This document shows, piece by piece, positions 55,175-64,000 of a DNA stretch of 64,000 bases; positions within the stretch are counted from its first letter, which is position 1; the number at the start of each line of letters is the position of its first letter. This DNA is from Bacteroidales bacterium (lineage in GTDB: Bacteria > Bacteroidota > Bacteroidia > Bacteroidales > GCA-2748055), in NCBI GenBank assembly GCA_029210585.1, contig JARGFP010000021.1:1-64000 (forward strand), written 5' to 3'. A model generated the notes under the pieces. That model saw only the letters and a list, made by a program, of their open reading frames with translations, was not told the origin of the DNA and searched no databases. A program made the position numbers and the translations under genes.

Positions 55175-57829
55175 ATGAAATACCTAATTGGATTCATTAC
55201 TGCATTTATATTCCTGGCTGGTCTAAATGGTCAGGGTATTATTTCATCAGGAGCGATAAATGGGAATGGTGATATTACCATCATTCAATCAGAATCTTCA
55301 TCTAATGGAGATATCTATGTATTTGGGCATTTCACTGGCACAATTGACTACCCCTCTGTTCTGGGCACCTCTTTAGGTGGTCGTGATTATTTCATTGCAA
55401 AAATTGACAGTTCACTTAAAGTACAATGGTTAAGTCAACTATCCAGTCCGTTAAGTGTTTATGTATACGGCGGAATAACAGTAGATGCAAATAATGATGT
55501 GTATGTTACGGGGGGATTCAGAAATTATATCAGGGTCAGTGATGCAGACAGCATATTCTCCAGTGGTGCATTTGATACGTTCCTCGCAAAATATGATGCT
55601 TCCGGTACACCACTTTGGTTAAAAGCTGTTGGTGAAGGAGGTCGTAATGAAAGACCTAATGCCTTATCTGTTGATCTGAGCGGCGACCTTCTCATCGGAG
55701 CTTTCTTTTCAGATAGCATTCAATTCGATGATAATCTCACATTATACAGTGATGATGGCATAGATGATTATTTCTATGGAAAGTTTGATCCCAATACAGG
55801 GGATAGAATCTGGGCCAGACAGATCATTGGTATTAACAATAACCTCTCGGGTCGAATATTCGATATAGTGGCCACATCAGATTCATATTACATGACCGGT
55901 CCTTACGCAGATTCAATAGGGTTTGAAAATGATACCATCGTATCCGTCAACAATAATTATGACGTGCATTTAATTAAGACCGATCTGGATGGAAATGTGA
56001 ACTGGGTTCGCTCAATTAAAGGTGATCTGGCAGACAATTCCTGGTCCTTGACCACGGATGAGAATGATAATGTGTATATAGCTGGCTGGTATGATACGCC
56101 TGCCGGACTTATAGTAGATTCAACTGATTCAGATGAGGTTACTTTCCCCGGCAGTGATGGAGATGAGCAACTGAACGTTTTTATAGCCAAATACGATACG
56201 CAAGGAACACTCCAATGGATAAGAGCTGGTGACCGTGCAAATCATGGTGGAATTGTTGATGAAAAAATATTTGATATAGAAATTTTTGGCGGGCAGTTAA
56301 ATGTCTGTGGCTATTATGAAAATGTATTCACTTGGGGAGCCAACACCTTAACAAGTAATGGCCCTGGTGACTTCAATATGTTTGTTGCAAGTATGACCTT
56401 TAACGGTGAGTACCGTAGCGCTGTCAGCTACTCAAGACAGGAAACAAAAAATGGTTATGAGGCTTCGAGAACACTATTTCAAAGAGGAGATGAGCTTTAT
56501 GTTGTCATTGAATCAACCAGCACTAGACTCGTGTATCAGGATAGTATTTACGATAATACAGACGGCTTATTGATGGTAGCTATCCTTCAAATAGGATGCC
56601 TTCCTTTAGCAATAGGCAATACAGTAGTAACTGATGTGGTAGGATGTAATGGGGATAGTAAAGGTTCTATTCAAATTGTTGTATCAGCCGATTCTTCGGG
56701 CTGGGGGTCACCCTATCTATTTTCTATTGACAATGGGAGCACATACCAGGAAAGTCCGTTCTTTGATGAATTACCTGCCGGAACATATAATCCTGTAATT
56801 TATGATAGCAGGGGGTGTACTTTCGCTGGCGATCCGATTGTGATTGATCAGCCTGATCCAATTGTTATAGATACAAATTCTGAGAGTGTTCTTTGTTTTG
56901 GTGACAATTCAGGATCAATTACGATCAATGTAACAGGAGGAGTGTCACCCTACCAGTACTCATCTGATGGTGGTACCACATTCCAGGCAGCTTCAACTTT
57001 CTCAGCCCTCACATTCGGAGATTATCCTATCCAGGTACTTGACAGCGATGCCTGTCTTGCAGAGGGAGATACGATTGAAATCACTCAACCCGAATCACCA
57101 CTCACCATTGCTCTTGTATCAACAACCGATGTACCATGCAATGGAAAGACGAATGGAGCGATTGAGGTCAGTGCTGATGGTGGAACTAAACCATACGAAT
57201 ATTCCATCGACGGTTCCAACTACCAGGCAGAAGCAACTCTTGGTTCACTTTCGGCAGGCACATATACACCTTTGGTATTGGATGCAAATGATTGTGTAAC
57301 GCAATTAGACGCCGTTGTAACTATTGATGAACCGAAACCTCTTACAATATCCATCGATAGTATCAAATCCAAACAAGGAAATGACCTTGGATTAATAATT
57401 GCCACTGCATCAGGTGAAACAGGAAATTATACTTTTTCTATTGATCCGGCTATTGGAAATCAGGATGAACCTGGTAAATTTACTAATCTTGATAAAGGTA
57501 TTTACACTGTCACGGTGACAGATGATTTATGTAATAGTACTGATTCTGAAAGTTCTATTGAGATTGTAGGTTTCTTTAACTTAGAATACATCCCAGCCTC
57601 CATCTACCCGAACCCGTCCTCCGGGATGGTCACGGTGGAATTCACTACCGACAAGCAGGAGATGACGCTGGAGATTTTTAGTATCGACGGAAGAAGCGTG
57701 ATGCACCGACAGGTGTACAGCGCTGGCGGGCAGGTTAGGGAAACACTGGATCTTTCAGGGCTCGACAAAGGCATGTATATGCTCCGGATCGACCAGCAGA
57801 CCCTCACCAGTGGTGTTGTACTGAAGTAG
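55175..57829 (+). CDS. T9SS surface adhesin with SBBP and SprB-like repeats
   Basis: An 884-residue exported protein: signal peptide (1-19), beta-propeller-like SBBP repeats (about 30-470, motifs such as DVYVTGGF and YIAGWYD), three SprB-like repeats (about 490-745, each starting CNGDSKGSI, CFGDNSGSI or CNGKTNGAI and ending near GTY-P), and a T9SS type A sorting domain (about 800-884, SIYPNPSSGMVTVEF, MYMLRID). SprB repeats occur in gliding adhesins. It starts 12 bases after the precursor gene but is probably a separate functional unit. Composition changes sharply near 57,590, at the start of the sorting domain. Confidence 0.85.
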   Translation: MKYLIGFITAFIFLAGLNGQGIISSGAINGNGDITIIQSESSSNGDIYVFGHFTGTIDYPSVLGTSLGGRDYFIAKIDSSLKVQWLSQLSSPLSVYVYGGITVDANNDVYVTGGFRNYIRVSDADSIFSSGAFDTFLAKYDASGTPLWLKAVGEGGRNERPNALSVDLSGDLLIGAFFSDSIQFDDNLTLYSDDGIDDYFYGKFDPNTGDRIWARQIIGINNNLSGRIFDIVATSDSYYMTGPYADSIGFENDTIVSVNNNYDVHLIKTDLDGNVNWVRSIKGDLADNSWSLTTDENDNVYIAGWYDTPAGLIVDSTDSDEVTFPGSDGDEQLNVFIAKYDTQGTLQWIRAGDRANHGGIVDEKIFDIEIFGGQLNVCGYYENVFTWGANTLTSNGPGDFNMFVASMTFNGEYRSAVSYSRQETKNGYEASRTLFQRGDELYVVIESTSTRLVYQDSIYDNTDGLLMVAILQIGCLPLAIGNTVVTDVVGCNGDSKGSIQIVVSADSSGWGSPYLFSIDNGSTYQESPFFDELPAGTYNPVIYDSRGCTFAGDPIVIDQPDPIVIDTNSESVLCFGDNSGSITINVTGGVSPYQYSSDGGTTFQAASTFSALTFGDYPIQVLDSDACLAEGDTIEITQPESPLTIALVSTTDVPCNGKTNGAIEVSADGGTKPYEYSIDGSNYQAEATLGSLSAGTYTPLVLDANDCVTQLDAVVTIDEPKPLTISIDSIKSKQGNDLGLIIATASGETGNYTFSIDPAIGNQDEPGKFTNLDKGIYTVTVTDDLCNSTDSESSIEIVGFFNLEYIPASIYPNPSSGMVTVEFTTDKQEMTLEIFSIDGRSVMHRQVYSAGGQVRETLDLSGLDKGMYMLRIDQQTLTSGVVLK

Positions 57830-57856
57830 AACCAGTTCACTCACATAGCACAGGAA

Positions 57857-57887
57857 AGCGCGGAGCCACAAGCTTCGCTCTTTTTTT
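57857..57887 (+). terminator. Rho-independent terminator after the adhesin gene
   Basis: AGCGCGGAGC (57857-57866) pairs with GCTTCGCTCT (57872-57881) with one mismatch and one G-U pair around CACAA, followed by seven T (57881-57887). It lies 28 bases past the stop at 57829 and would close the transcript from the lasso cluster or the adhesin. Confidence 0.85.
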
Positions 57888-57973
57888 GCGCACTCCCTTC
57901 TCCATTCATTCATTTTATATTGCCCCGTGTCACCTCTTCCCCTAAACCTGGCTCCCCGTACTTGAAATTTTCC

Positions 57974-57981
57974 TATCTTCG
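57974..57981 (+). promoter_or_regulatory. Near-consensus -7 box of purD
   Basis: TATCTTCG differs from TAnnTTTG at one base and lies 28 bases before the purD ATG. Weak support. Confidence 0.35.
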
Positions 57982-58009
57982 TATCCATAACCTGTAAAAC
58001 ACTGCATCC

Positions 58010-59278
58010 ATGAATATCCTTATCCTTGGTTCGGGCGGACGCGAACATGCACTGGCCTGGAAAATCGCACAGAGTAAAAAACTCACCCGGCTGTTCATCG
58101 CCCCGGGAAACGCCGGAACAGCGGCACTCGGAACCAACCTCGACCTTCCCGCCGAAGATTTTGAAGCAGTGAAACAGGCGGTACTCGAAAACCATATCCA
58201 TATGGTGATCGTCGGACCGGAAGCTCCACTCGTAGAAGGGATTCACGATTTCTTCCTGGACAATGACGACCTGAAGGAGATCCCGGTAATCGGTCCCACT
58301 AAAGCCGGTGCAAGACTGGAGGGCAGCAAGGATTTTGCCAAGCTGTTCATGCTGAAATTCAATATCCCGACGGCCGATTTCCGCACCTTCCTCGACTACA
58401 CCATGCACGAAGGACAAAAATACCTGGCAACGATACAACCACCTTATGTGCTGAAAGCCGACGGACTGGCGGCAGGGAAAGGGGTGCTGATCCTGCACGA
58501 CCTGGAAGAGGCGCAACAGGAACTGGAAAATATGATCAGCGGAAAATTTGGTGCGGCATCCAAAAAAGTAGTGGTGGAAGAATTCCTGAGCGGCGTGGAG
58601 CTCTCTGTGTTCGTGCTCACCGACGGTAAAGGATATGTCGTCCTGCCCGAAGCAAAGGATTACAAACGCATCGGGGAAGGAGACACCGGGCTGAATACCG
58701 GCGGAATGGGCGCTGTGTCCCCCGTGCCTTTCGCCGACAAAACGTTCATGGAAAAGGTGGAAAAAAGGATCATCCAACCCACCATTGAGGGACTGATCAG
58801 TGAAGGAATTCCCTACAGGGGATTCATCTTCTTCGGACTCATCAACGTGAAAGGCGATCCTTATGTAATTGAATACAACGTACGCATGGGGGATCCGGAG
58901 GCAGAAGTGGTGCTCCCGAGAATAAAAAGCGATTTCGTGGACCTGCTGACTGCCACGGCAGAGGGCACACTGAAGGAGGTCACGCTGGAGATCGATCCGC
59001 AAACGGTCACAACCGTAATGCTGGTATCCGGTGGCTATCCCGGCAGCTATGAAAAAAACAAGCATATTTCCGGTCTGGAAAAGGTGGATGACAGCATCGC
59101 CTTCCATGCTGGTACCAGGCTTGCCGGAAAAGAGGTCCTCACCAACGGGGGCAGGGTCATCGCCGTCAGCGCCTATGGGGAAAACATGCGGGATGCCCTG
59201 TCAAAATCCTACAAAAACGCCGAAATAATCGATTTTGAAAAAAAGAACTACAGGAAAGACATTGGATTCGATCTGTAA
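58010..59278 (+). CDS. purD: Phosphoribosylamine-glycine ligase
   Basis: A 422-residue ATP-grasp enzyme that joins phosphoribosylamine and glycine to GAR in purine synthesis. Family marks are MNILILGSGGREHALAWKI at the start, IVGPEAPLVEGI, GPTKAGARLEGSKDFAK, VLKADGLAAGKGV (ATP-grasp lid), LNTGGMGAVSPVPF, EYNVRMGDPEAEVVLPR (metal and ATP) and VMLVSGGYPGSYEK near the end. Full length. Its stop is 28 bases before the next gene. Monocistronic or with 59306. Confidence 0.95.
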   Translation: MNILILGSGGREHALAWKIAQSKKLTRLFIAPGNAGTAALGTNLDLPAEDFEAVKQAVLENHIHMVIVGPEAPLVEGIHDFFLDNDDLKEIPVIGPTKAGARLEGSKDFAKLFMLKFNIPTADFRTFLDYTMHEGQKYLATIQPPYVLKADGLAAGKGVLILHDLEEAQQELENMISGKFGAASKKVVVEEFLSGVELSVFVLTDGKGYVVLPEAKDYKRIGEGDTGLNTGGMGAVSPVPFADKTFMEKVEKRIIQPTIEGLISEGIPYRGFIFFGLINVKGDPYVIEYNVRMGDPEAEVVLPRIKSDFVDLLTATAEGTLKEVTLEIDPQTVTTVMLVSGGYPGSYEKNKHISGLEKVDDSIAFHAGTRLAGKEVLTNGGRVIAVSAYGENMRDALSKSYKNAEIIDFEKKNYRKDIGFDL

Positions 59279-59305
59279 GAATTTGCCTGGTAACAGGAAT
59301 CGCAT

Positions 59306-60298
59306 ATGATCCTTCAACTGCTGAAAAACAACCACCTTCCGGGAATCATCTTCCTTGTATTCCTGGTTGCGCTTACCTGGCTGAGGTCATTCATTGCCCT
59401 GCCGGAACCAGGAGAGGTTGTCTCCATGCCCTTCTACCAACTCGTCTTTGGCGCATTCGAAGGAAATAAAGTGTTGCCACTGATCTCCGGTATTGTCGTC
59501 TATACCATCATCATGTTGCTGATCATCAGGCTGAATGTGCTGCATTTCCTGCTTGATGACCGCTCCTACATGCCGGCAGCATTCTTCCTGATGATCGCCG
59601 CTTCATGGCCACCTGCCCTGCAGATAAATCCCATCCTGCTAAGCAGTCCATTCCTTGTACTGGCCCTGCTGGTGCTGATACGTGGAGACAAACACAGGGC
59701 AGAGCCACTGGCCCTTTTCAATGCCACCCTGATTCTCGCACTCGGCAGCCTGTTCTACCTGAAAATCATCTGGTTGATCCCCTTCCTGTGGATCTCCGCC
59801 TCGGTGATCAGGCCCCTGAAATGGCGGGGGATCATCAACCCGCTGCTTGTATTGCTGCTCATGGGATTGTTCTTTGTCACTTATTACTGGGTGATCAGGG
59901 AAAACCTGTCATTGCTGCCCGAACTGCTTGAAAAACAACTCGCATTCTCCCTCAGGGAATTTCCAGGCTTTGATACGCCGGTATACCTGTTACTCGGATA
60001 CCTGTTTTTGTTAATCCTCATCGCCAGCGTGCATCTCCTTGGCAGGTTCCAGTTCAAAAAGATCATGGTAAGGAAACTCTACCAGGTATTGTTCATCCTG
60101 TTCATCTATTGCCTGCTGTTCTATGTTTTTATTTCCGGGTTCAGATCAGAAGTGCTTACGCTGGTGGCCATACCGGTTGCCTACCTGCTGTCCAATTTCT
60201 TTCAGCAAAAAAATACCGGGTGGCTGCATGAACTGATGATCTGGATATGGCTGATCCTGATCATCTATGTCCATTTTGAGGAACTGATCTTTACGTGA
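59306..60298 (+). CDS. Polytopic membrane protein (DUF6427-like)
   Basis: A 330-residue protein with about ten hydrophobic segments (for example FVALTWLR, LISGIVVYTIIMLLIIRLN, FLMIAASWPPALQINPILL, LLVLLLMGLFFVTYYW) and no catalytic motif. The layout matches a Bacteroidota membrane family that I recall as DUF6427, which lies near purD or lipid genes; the function is unknown. It overlaps the convergent deacetylase gene by eight bases at the 3' end. Confidence 0.75.
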   Translation: MILQLLKNNHLPGIIFLVFLVALTWLRSFIALPEPGEVVSMPFYQLVFGAFEGNKVLPLISGIVVYTIIMLLIIRLNVLHFLLDDRSYMPAAFFLMIAASWPPALQINPILLSSPFLVLALLVLIRGDKHRAEPLALFNATLILALGSLFYLKIIWLIPFLWISASVIRPLKWRGIINPLLVLLLMGLFFVTYYWVIRENLSLLPELLEKQLAFSLREFPGFDTPVYLLLGYLFLLILIASVHLLGRFQFKKIMVRKLYQVLFILFIYCLLFYVFISGFRSEVLTLVAIPVAYLLSNFFQQKNTGWLHELMIWIWLILIIYVHFEELIFT

Positions 60299-60902
60299 TT
60301 ATTTTTGGCTGGTATCCCTCCCGGTGCAAAAATTCAAGCACCCCGGGCAGCGCGGCAAACAGGTTTTTACTTGCCTTCACAGAATCATGAAATACGATGA
60401 CCGAGCCGGGACGAACATTTTCCAGCACGTTCCTGACAACCTGTTCTCCCGGTATACCGGCGTTATAGTCTACGCTTAACACCGACCACATAATGATCCG
60501 GTAGTTCTTATTCAGTGCCCTGACCTGCGCAGGCAGGATCCTGCCATAGGGAGGACGGAACAAATCCGAATGAATCAGCTCCGCGGCATTGTCCACATCT
60601 TCAACATAACTGCGCACGGATGTCCTGAATCCCTTTTTGTGGGAATAGGAATGATTCCCGACAGCATGTCCCCGCTCAAGGATCTTTGCATAGATCCCGG
60701 GGTGTGTTTCCACATTATTCCCAAGACAAAAAAAGGTAGCCCTGAACTGGTGTGCATCCAGCTGCTCTAACGCCCATTCTGTAATCCCGGGGGTGGGTCC
60801 ATCATCGAAAGTCAGGTACACATTCTTCTCCCCTGCAGGAAGTTCCCAGGTAAGCGATCTGAAGGTCCTGCGTAATAAACGCGGTATCCTGGCGATGAGC
60901 AT
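60291..60902 (-). CDS. NodB-type polysaccharide deacetylase
   Basis: A 203-residue carbohydrate esterase family 4 domain: YLTFDDGPTPGITEW (motif 1, metal-binding Asp), GHAVGNHSYSHKKG (motif 2, HxxxH), LFRPPYGRILPAQ (motif 3), WSVLSVDYNAG (motif 4) and IVFHDSVKASKN (motif 5). The lack of a clear signal peptide suggests a cytoplasmic or membrane-anchored enzyme; the N-terminus is basic. It deacetylates N-acetylated sugars, perhaps in peptidoglycan or a glycan. Its ATG overlaps the stop of the DUF2723 gene by one base, so the two are co-translated. Confidence 0.92.
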   Translation of the reverse strand: MLIARIPRLLRRTFRSLTWELPAGEKNVYLTFDDGPTPGITEWALEQLDAHQFRATFFCLGNNVETHPGIYAKILERGHAVGNHSYSHKKGFRTSVRSYVEDVDNAAELIHSDLFRPPYGRILPAQVRALNKNYRIIMWSVLSVDYNAGIPGEQVVRNVLENVRPGSVIVFHDSVKASKNLFAALPGVLEFLHREGYQPKIIT

Positions 60903-63900
60903 CAGGGACGGTAATATTGCTCAAACACCGGGACGAATCCATCCACCTTTTGCTGCAAACGAAGCGCTGTATCGGTTTCACCATATCCCCTGGCTATACT
61001 GCTCAATGTATTCAGATCACGGATCATCTGCAGGAAATCATTCTGCATTTTTCCTGCTTTTGCAGGTTTTGACCGGATCACTTTGCTGAAATATTCCAGC
61101 TCCTGCTCGGTAACCTGCTCCATCTTTTCCGTCAGATCCAGGGCTTTCTCCACTGCGCCTGCAGCATAATAACTCTGGATCAGCGGTACAATGGAAAAAT
61201 TAAAGGGAATCCGCTCGTGCGGCATATGTTCCATGCAATAATCCAGCACCTCAACTGCTTTTTCATCGTTGCCCTCATCGGCCAGTGCGCGGGCAAGGGT
61301 AGCGTATGCATACCGGTACTTGATGGTCATCCGTACATTGTTCTCATCCATATACACATCCGGATTGTCCAGCCCGCCCCATTCAAATTCTTCAACCAGC
61401 CGCTGGTACATGCGATCGGTATCGATCACACCCAGCATCGACGAATTTTCAATATTAATGGGTGCCACACGATATGCCAGGCCTTCCTGCACAAATGATT
61501 GCTCAAGACCCAGGAAATTGTCGTTGGAAACCGTGTTCGAGAAATAAATCGGCCGCTCCCAGTTGTTATTTGCCAGCATGTCAAGCTGGGCAATGGCATT
61601 CTTATAAATAACTTCTTCTCCCAGCCTGAACCGCACCTGGTCAACCAGGTAAGGCGTAATTGCTTCGGTTTTGACCATGTCACTCAATCCTGCTGTATCC
61701 ACCGGCAGCACAAATTTCCTGGCAGGAATAAAATACCTTGAATCCCTGAAGCGCGGATCGTCAGAAGCAAGGAAATCAATAGCGTCCTTTAATGGTGCGT
61801 AGTCGGAATCGATCGTCCTGATCAGGCTTTCCATGTTCCCGATAAGGTCCTGCAGCCCTTCCGTGTCGATCGAAATTCTTTCCGCAACTTCATCTCCTGC
61901 AAATGCCCGCAAATAAGAATAGAGTCTGAAAGGATCCATCTCATTCTCCAGCGCCTGGAAAGCTTTGTAATCATTTGGGAATCCCGAAGGAATCCTCGAG
62001 GCTTCCACAAGGTCTGCGGCACTGCGGTAGAGGCGCATCACTTCATCATCGTACTTTTCCCTGTTGGCCGCATACTTCTGCCTGATCAGTGCAGTGGCGG
62101 TTTCAACCAGGTAGGCATAATCCCTTGTTCCCTGCCTGTATTGCCTGGTGGTCATGCTCAGCGGAAGCGGCTCCGACTCATAGAACTTGTACATCATCTG
62201 TTCAATGTACCAGTCGGCCGTAAGGTAACTGAGGTTGACCACCCTGACATCGGTACGGAATCCTTCCACTTCCTGAACATACCAGAGTGGAAAGGTATCG
62301 TTATCTCCATTGGTGAAGATGATCGCATTCTCATCACAGGAGTTCAGGTAATTGCGTGCAAATGCCCTGGCAGTGTAACGCTCCGACCTGTCATGATCAT
62401 CCCAGTTCTCAACAGCCATCAGACCGGGAACTGCAACCAGCGATATGGCTGTTGCCAAAATGGGTATGGCTGCATGATCGACGTTCTTCCTGATGTACTC
62501 AATGATCCCGACCACCCCAAGACCGATCCATATGGAAAAAGCATAAAAGGATCCGGCATAGGCATAATCCCGTTCCCGGGGTTGCAGCGGGTACTGGTTC
62601 AAATAAACGACAATGGCAAGCCCGGTAAGTATGAACAGCAGGGCCACGACCCATGCATCTTCAATCTTCCTCCTGAAGTGGAAAATCATCCCGATGAGTC
62701 CGAAAATCAGCGGCAGGAAGTAATACTTATTATGGGCCTTGTTGTTTTTAATGGAATCAGGCAGTTCATCCTGGGGCCCCAGCCTGGCTTCATCGATGAA
62801 TTTTATCCCGCTGATCCAGTTGCCCTTGTGCAGTTCACCATGTCCCTGCAGGTCGTTCTGCCTGCCGGCAAAATTCCACATGAAATACCGCATGTACATA
62901 TGTCCAACCTGGTAACGGAAAAAGAACCGCATATTTTCCGCAAAGGTTGGCTTGTCCTTGGGCGAATTCCTGTCGAACTGCATTTCTCCCATCCGTCCGA
63001 CCACCGGCTGACCATTTGCATCTGTACGCACGTTATAGAGCCTTGACTCCTTCAGTTTACCCCAGTAAATATAATCCTCGGCATGGTTCGCCTGGCTGCT
63101 CCACATCCGTGGCAGGAATCCTTCAAATGTATTGTTGTACACATATTTCCGGTCTTTCACTATCTCTTCATATTCTTCGTCTCCCTTGTAGTAGCTGGAC
63201 TTTCCTTCCTCCACCGCCTCGGGCCGGGCATTGAAATAGGCGCCATGAAACAGCGGCCGGTCGCCATACTGCTCCCTGTTGAGATAGCTGGACAGTGTAA
63301 AGATGGTTTCCGGATTACTTTCATCAAGCGGGGTGTTGGCCACCGACCTGATCATAATCACTGTATACGTGGAGTACCCCACCATGATCACGAAAAAAGC
63401 CAGGAGCACAGTATTCCATATCGCTTTCCCTTTTTTACGGGTGGTATAGATCCCGAAAATGATCAGTCCGAACAGCAGGAGCATGGAAAAGATCACTCCT
63501 GAATAGAACGGGAGCCCGAAGCTGTTAACAAACAGCAGCTCCACCCTGGAAGCAAACACGGGTACGCCGAGAATAATCACCTCCAGGATGACCGCAAGGA
63601 TCAGCACTGATACCCCGATGGAAGTAAGAAATCCCCTGACCGAGAAGGTATACTTACGAAAATAGTAAATGAACACGAGTGCCGGCAGGGCCAGCAGGTT
63701 CAGCAGGTGCGTCCCGATTGAAATCCCCATCACAAATGCAATGAGGATCAGCCAGCGGTTGGCATAGGGTTCATCCGCGATGTTCTCCCATTTCAGCATG
63801 GCCCAGAATACGAAAGCGGTAAAGAGCGACGAGGTGGCATACACTTCAGCTTCCACTGCCGAAAACCAGAAGGTGTCGGAAAAAGTATATGCCAGTGCAC

Positions 63901-64000
63901 CCAGCGCACCTGCTCCCAGGATGGTGATCAGTTCGGGAAGTGCATATTTTTTACTGTGTCCGTAAAACTTCCTTACCAGGTGGGTGATGGTCCAGAAGAG
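60902..64000 (-). CDS. DUF2723 membrane protein, 5' end outside the window
   Basis: The visible 1032 residues come from a large integral membrane protein with at least eleven helices in the N-terminal half, then a soluble tail with TPR-like helices (about the last 130 residues, VEVLDYCMEHMPHERI). FSDTFWFSAVEAEVYA followed by SLFTAFVFWAML is the DUF2723 signature, with GTHLLNLLALPAL after it; FTNGDNDTFPLWYVQEVEGFRTDVRVVNLSYL is a conserved soluble motif. It is related to protein O-mannosyltransferases (GT-C fold). The frame stays open to the window edge (no start needed at the GTG at 63856). Function not established. Confidence 0.9.
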   Translation of the reverse strand, partial: LFWTITHLVRKFYGHSKKYALPELITILGAGALGALAYTFSDTFWFSAVEAEVYATSSLFTAFVFWAMLKWENIADEPYANRWLILIAFVMGISIGTHLLNLLALPALVFIYYFRKYTFSVRGFLTSIGVSVLILAVILEVIILGVPVFASRVELLFVNSFGLPFYSGVIFSMLLLFGLIIFGIYTTRKKGKAIWNTVLLAFFVIMVGYSTYTVIMIRSVANTPLDESNPETIFTLSSYLNREQYGDRPLFHGAYFNARPEAVEEGKSSYYKGDEEYEEIVKDRKYVYNNTFEGFLPRMWSSQANHAEDYIYWGKLKESRLYNVRTDANGQPVVGRMGEMQFDRNSPKDKPTFAENMRFFFRYQVGHMYMRYFMWNFAGRQNDLQGHGELHKGNWISGIKFIDEARLGPQDELPDSIKNNKAHNKYYFLPLIFGLIGMIFHFRRKIEDAWVVALLFILTGLAIVVYLNQYPLQPRERDYAYAGSFYAFSIWIGLGVVGIIEYIRKNVDHAAIPILATAISLVAVPGLMAVENWDDHDRSERYTARAFARNYLNSCDENAIIFTNGDNDTFPLWYVQEVEGFRTDVRVVNLSYLTADWYIEQMMYKFYESEPLPLSMTTRQYRQGTRDYAYLVETATALIRQKYAANREKYDDEVMRLYRSAADLVEASRIPSGFPNDYKAFQALENEMDPFRLYSYLRAFAGDEVAERISIDTEGLQDLIGNMESLIRTIDSDYAPLKDAIDFLASDDPRFRDSRYFIPARKFVLPVDTAGLSDMVKTEAITPYLVDQVRFRLGEEVIYKNAIAQLDMLANNNWERPIYFSNTVSNDNFLGLEQSFVQEGLAYRVAPINIENSSMLGVIDTDRMYQRLVEEFEWGGLDNPDVYMDENNVRMTIKYRYAYATLARALADEGNDEKAVEVLDYCMEHMPHERIPFNFSIVPLIQSYYAAGAVEKALDLTEKMEQVTEQELEYFSKVIRSKPAKAGKMQNDFLQMIRDLNTLSSIARGYGETDTALRLQQKVDGFVPVFEQYYRP

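Noticed and set aside
56640-57410. DNA tandem repeats in the adhesin gene
   Set aside because: The three units are similar only at protein level (SprB-like repeats); the DNA copies differ too much for a recent repeat.
57755-59107. 450-codon minus-strand frame
   Set aside because: It covers purD in antisense and runs over the terminator; no protein family is visible.
1-64000. CRISPR arrays, rRNA genes or complete insertion sequences
   Set aside because: No regularly spaced repeats, rRNA signatures or transposase with terminal inverted repeats were seen on reading the window.

Overview
The window reads as a chromosome segment of a Bacteroidota bacterium. The evidence is a SusC/SusD pair, several proteins ending in type IX secretion (T9SS) sorting domains, a DUF2723 membrane protein, Bacteroidota-type -7 promoter boxes (TAnnTTTG) and no convincing Shine-Dalgarno sequences. 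A DcuC-type C4-dicarboxylate carrier and a 2-hydroxyacyl-CoA dehydratase activase suggest an anaerobic or facultative relative of the marine Bacteroidales/Marinilabiliales; that placement is inference.

Layout. (1) 1-4250: decayed carbohydrate genes (GH2 C-terminal scrap, frameshifted arabinofuranosidase-like gene, agarase-like gene with a stop and a frameshift), ending at a 3' tRNA fragment that could be an old attachment site. (2) 4319-17917: a membrane-tethered SARP-type regulator divergent from a seven-gene peptide locus (DcuC-like carrier, isoaspartyl dipeptidase, M14 carboxypeptidase lipoprotein, SusC, SusD, DASS symporter, SGNH lipoprotein), probably for uptake and breakdown of (iso)aspartyl peptides. 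(3) 17977-21279: two T9SS cargo proteins with lamin-tail domains, one also carrying cohesin and dockerin modules. (4) 21664-36246: a giant dehydratase activase, SfsA, DUF4412 protein, TrmJ-like methyltransferase, GH5 lipoprotein, membrane alpha/beta hydrolase, Tat-exported Gfo/Idh/MocA oxidoreductase, AlbA_2 protein, and a PurQ-like protein lacking both its catalytic Cys and His.

(5) 36411-48360: a signalling block on one strand: CheR methyltransferase, a chemoreceptor-like GAF-PAS membrane protein, a small membrane GAF protein, a GAF-PAS-PAS-SpoIIE phosphatase, SiaB-type kinase, SiaC-type phosphoprotein, a TerB-ABCG transporter and two exported proteins. It looks like a SiaABC partner switch without SiaD.

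(6) 48505-55163: a lasso peptide cluster, the most exciting content. Cyclase, RRE protein, B2 leader peptidase and a 44-residue precursor (135-bp gene overlapping B2 by ATGA) are joined by an HPr-kinase-like enzyme, a PAPS sulfotransferase and a nucleotidyltransferase. The predicted core GFVDTLAEDATYSLPS can close a Gly1-Glu8 ring and ends in Ser, the residue known to be phosphorylated in paeninodin. Kinase plus sulfotransferase suggests a doubly decorated lasso peptide. The core of the cluster and the following adhesin gene are AT-rich; the composition changes abruptly inside the adhesin gene near 57,590, where its T9SS domain begins.

(7) 57830-64000: ordinary chromosome: purD, a membrane protein, a polysaccharide deacetylase and a DUF2723 protein running off the edge. 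All functions are read from sequence motifs by eye; no database search was run.
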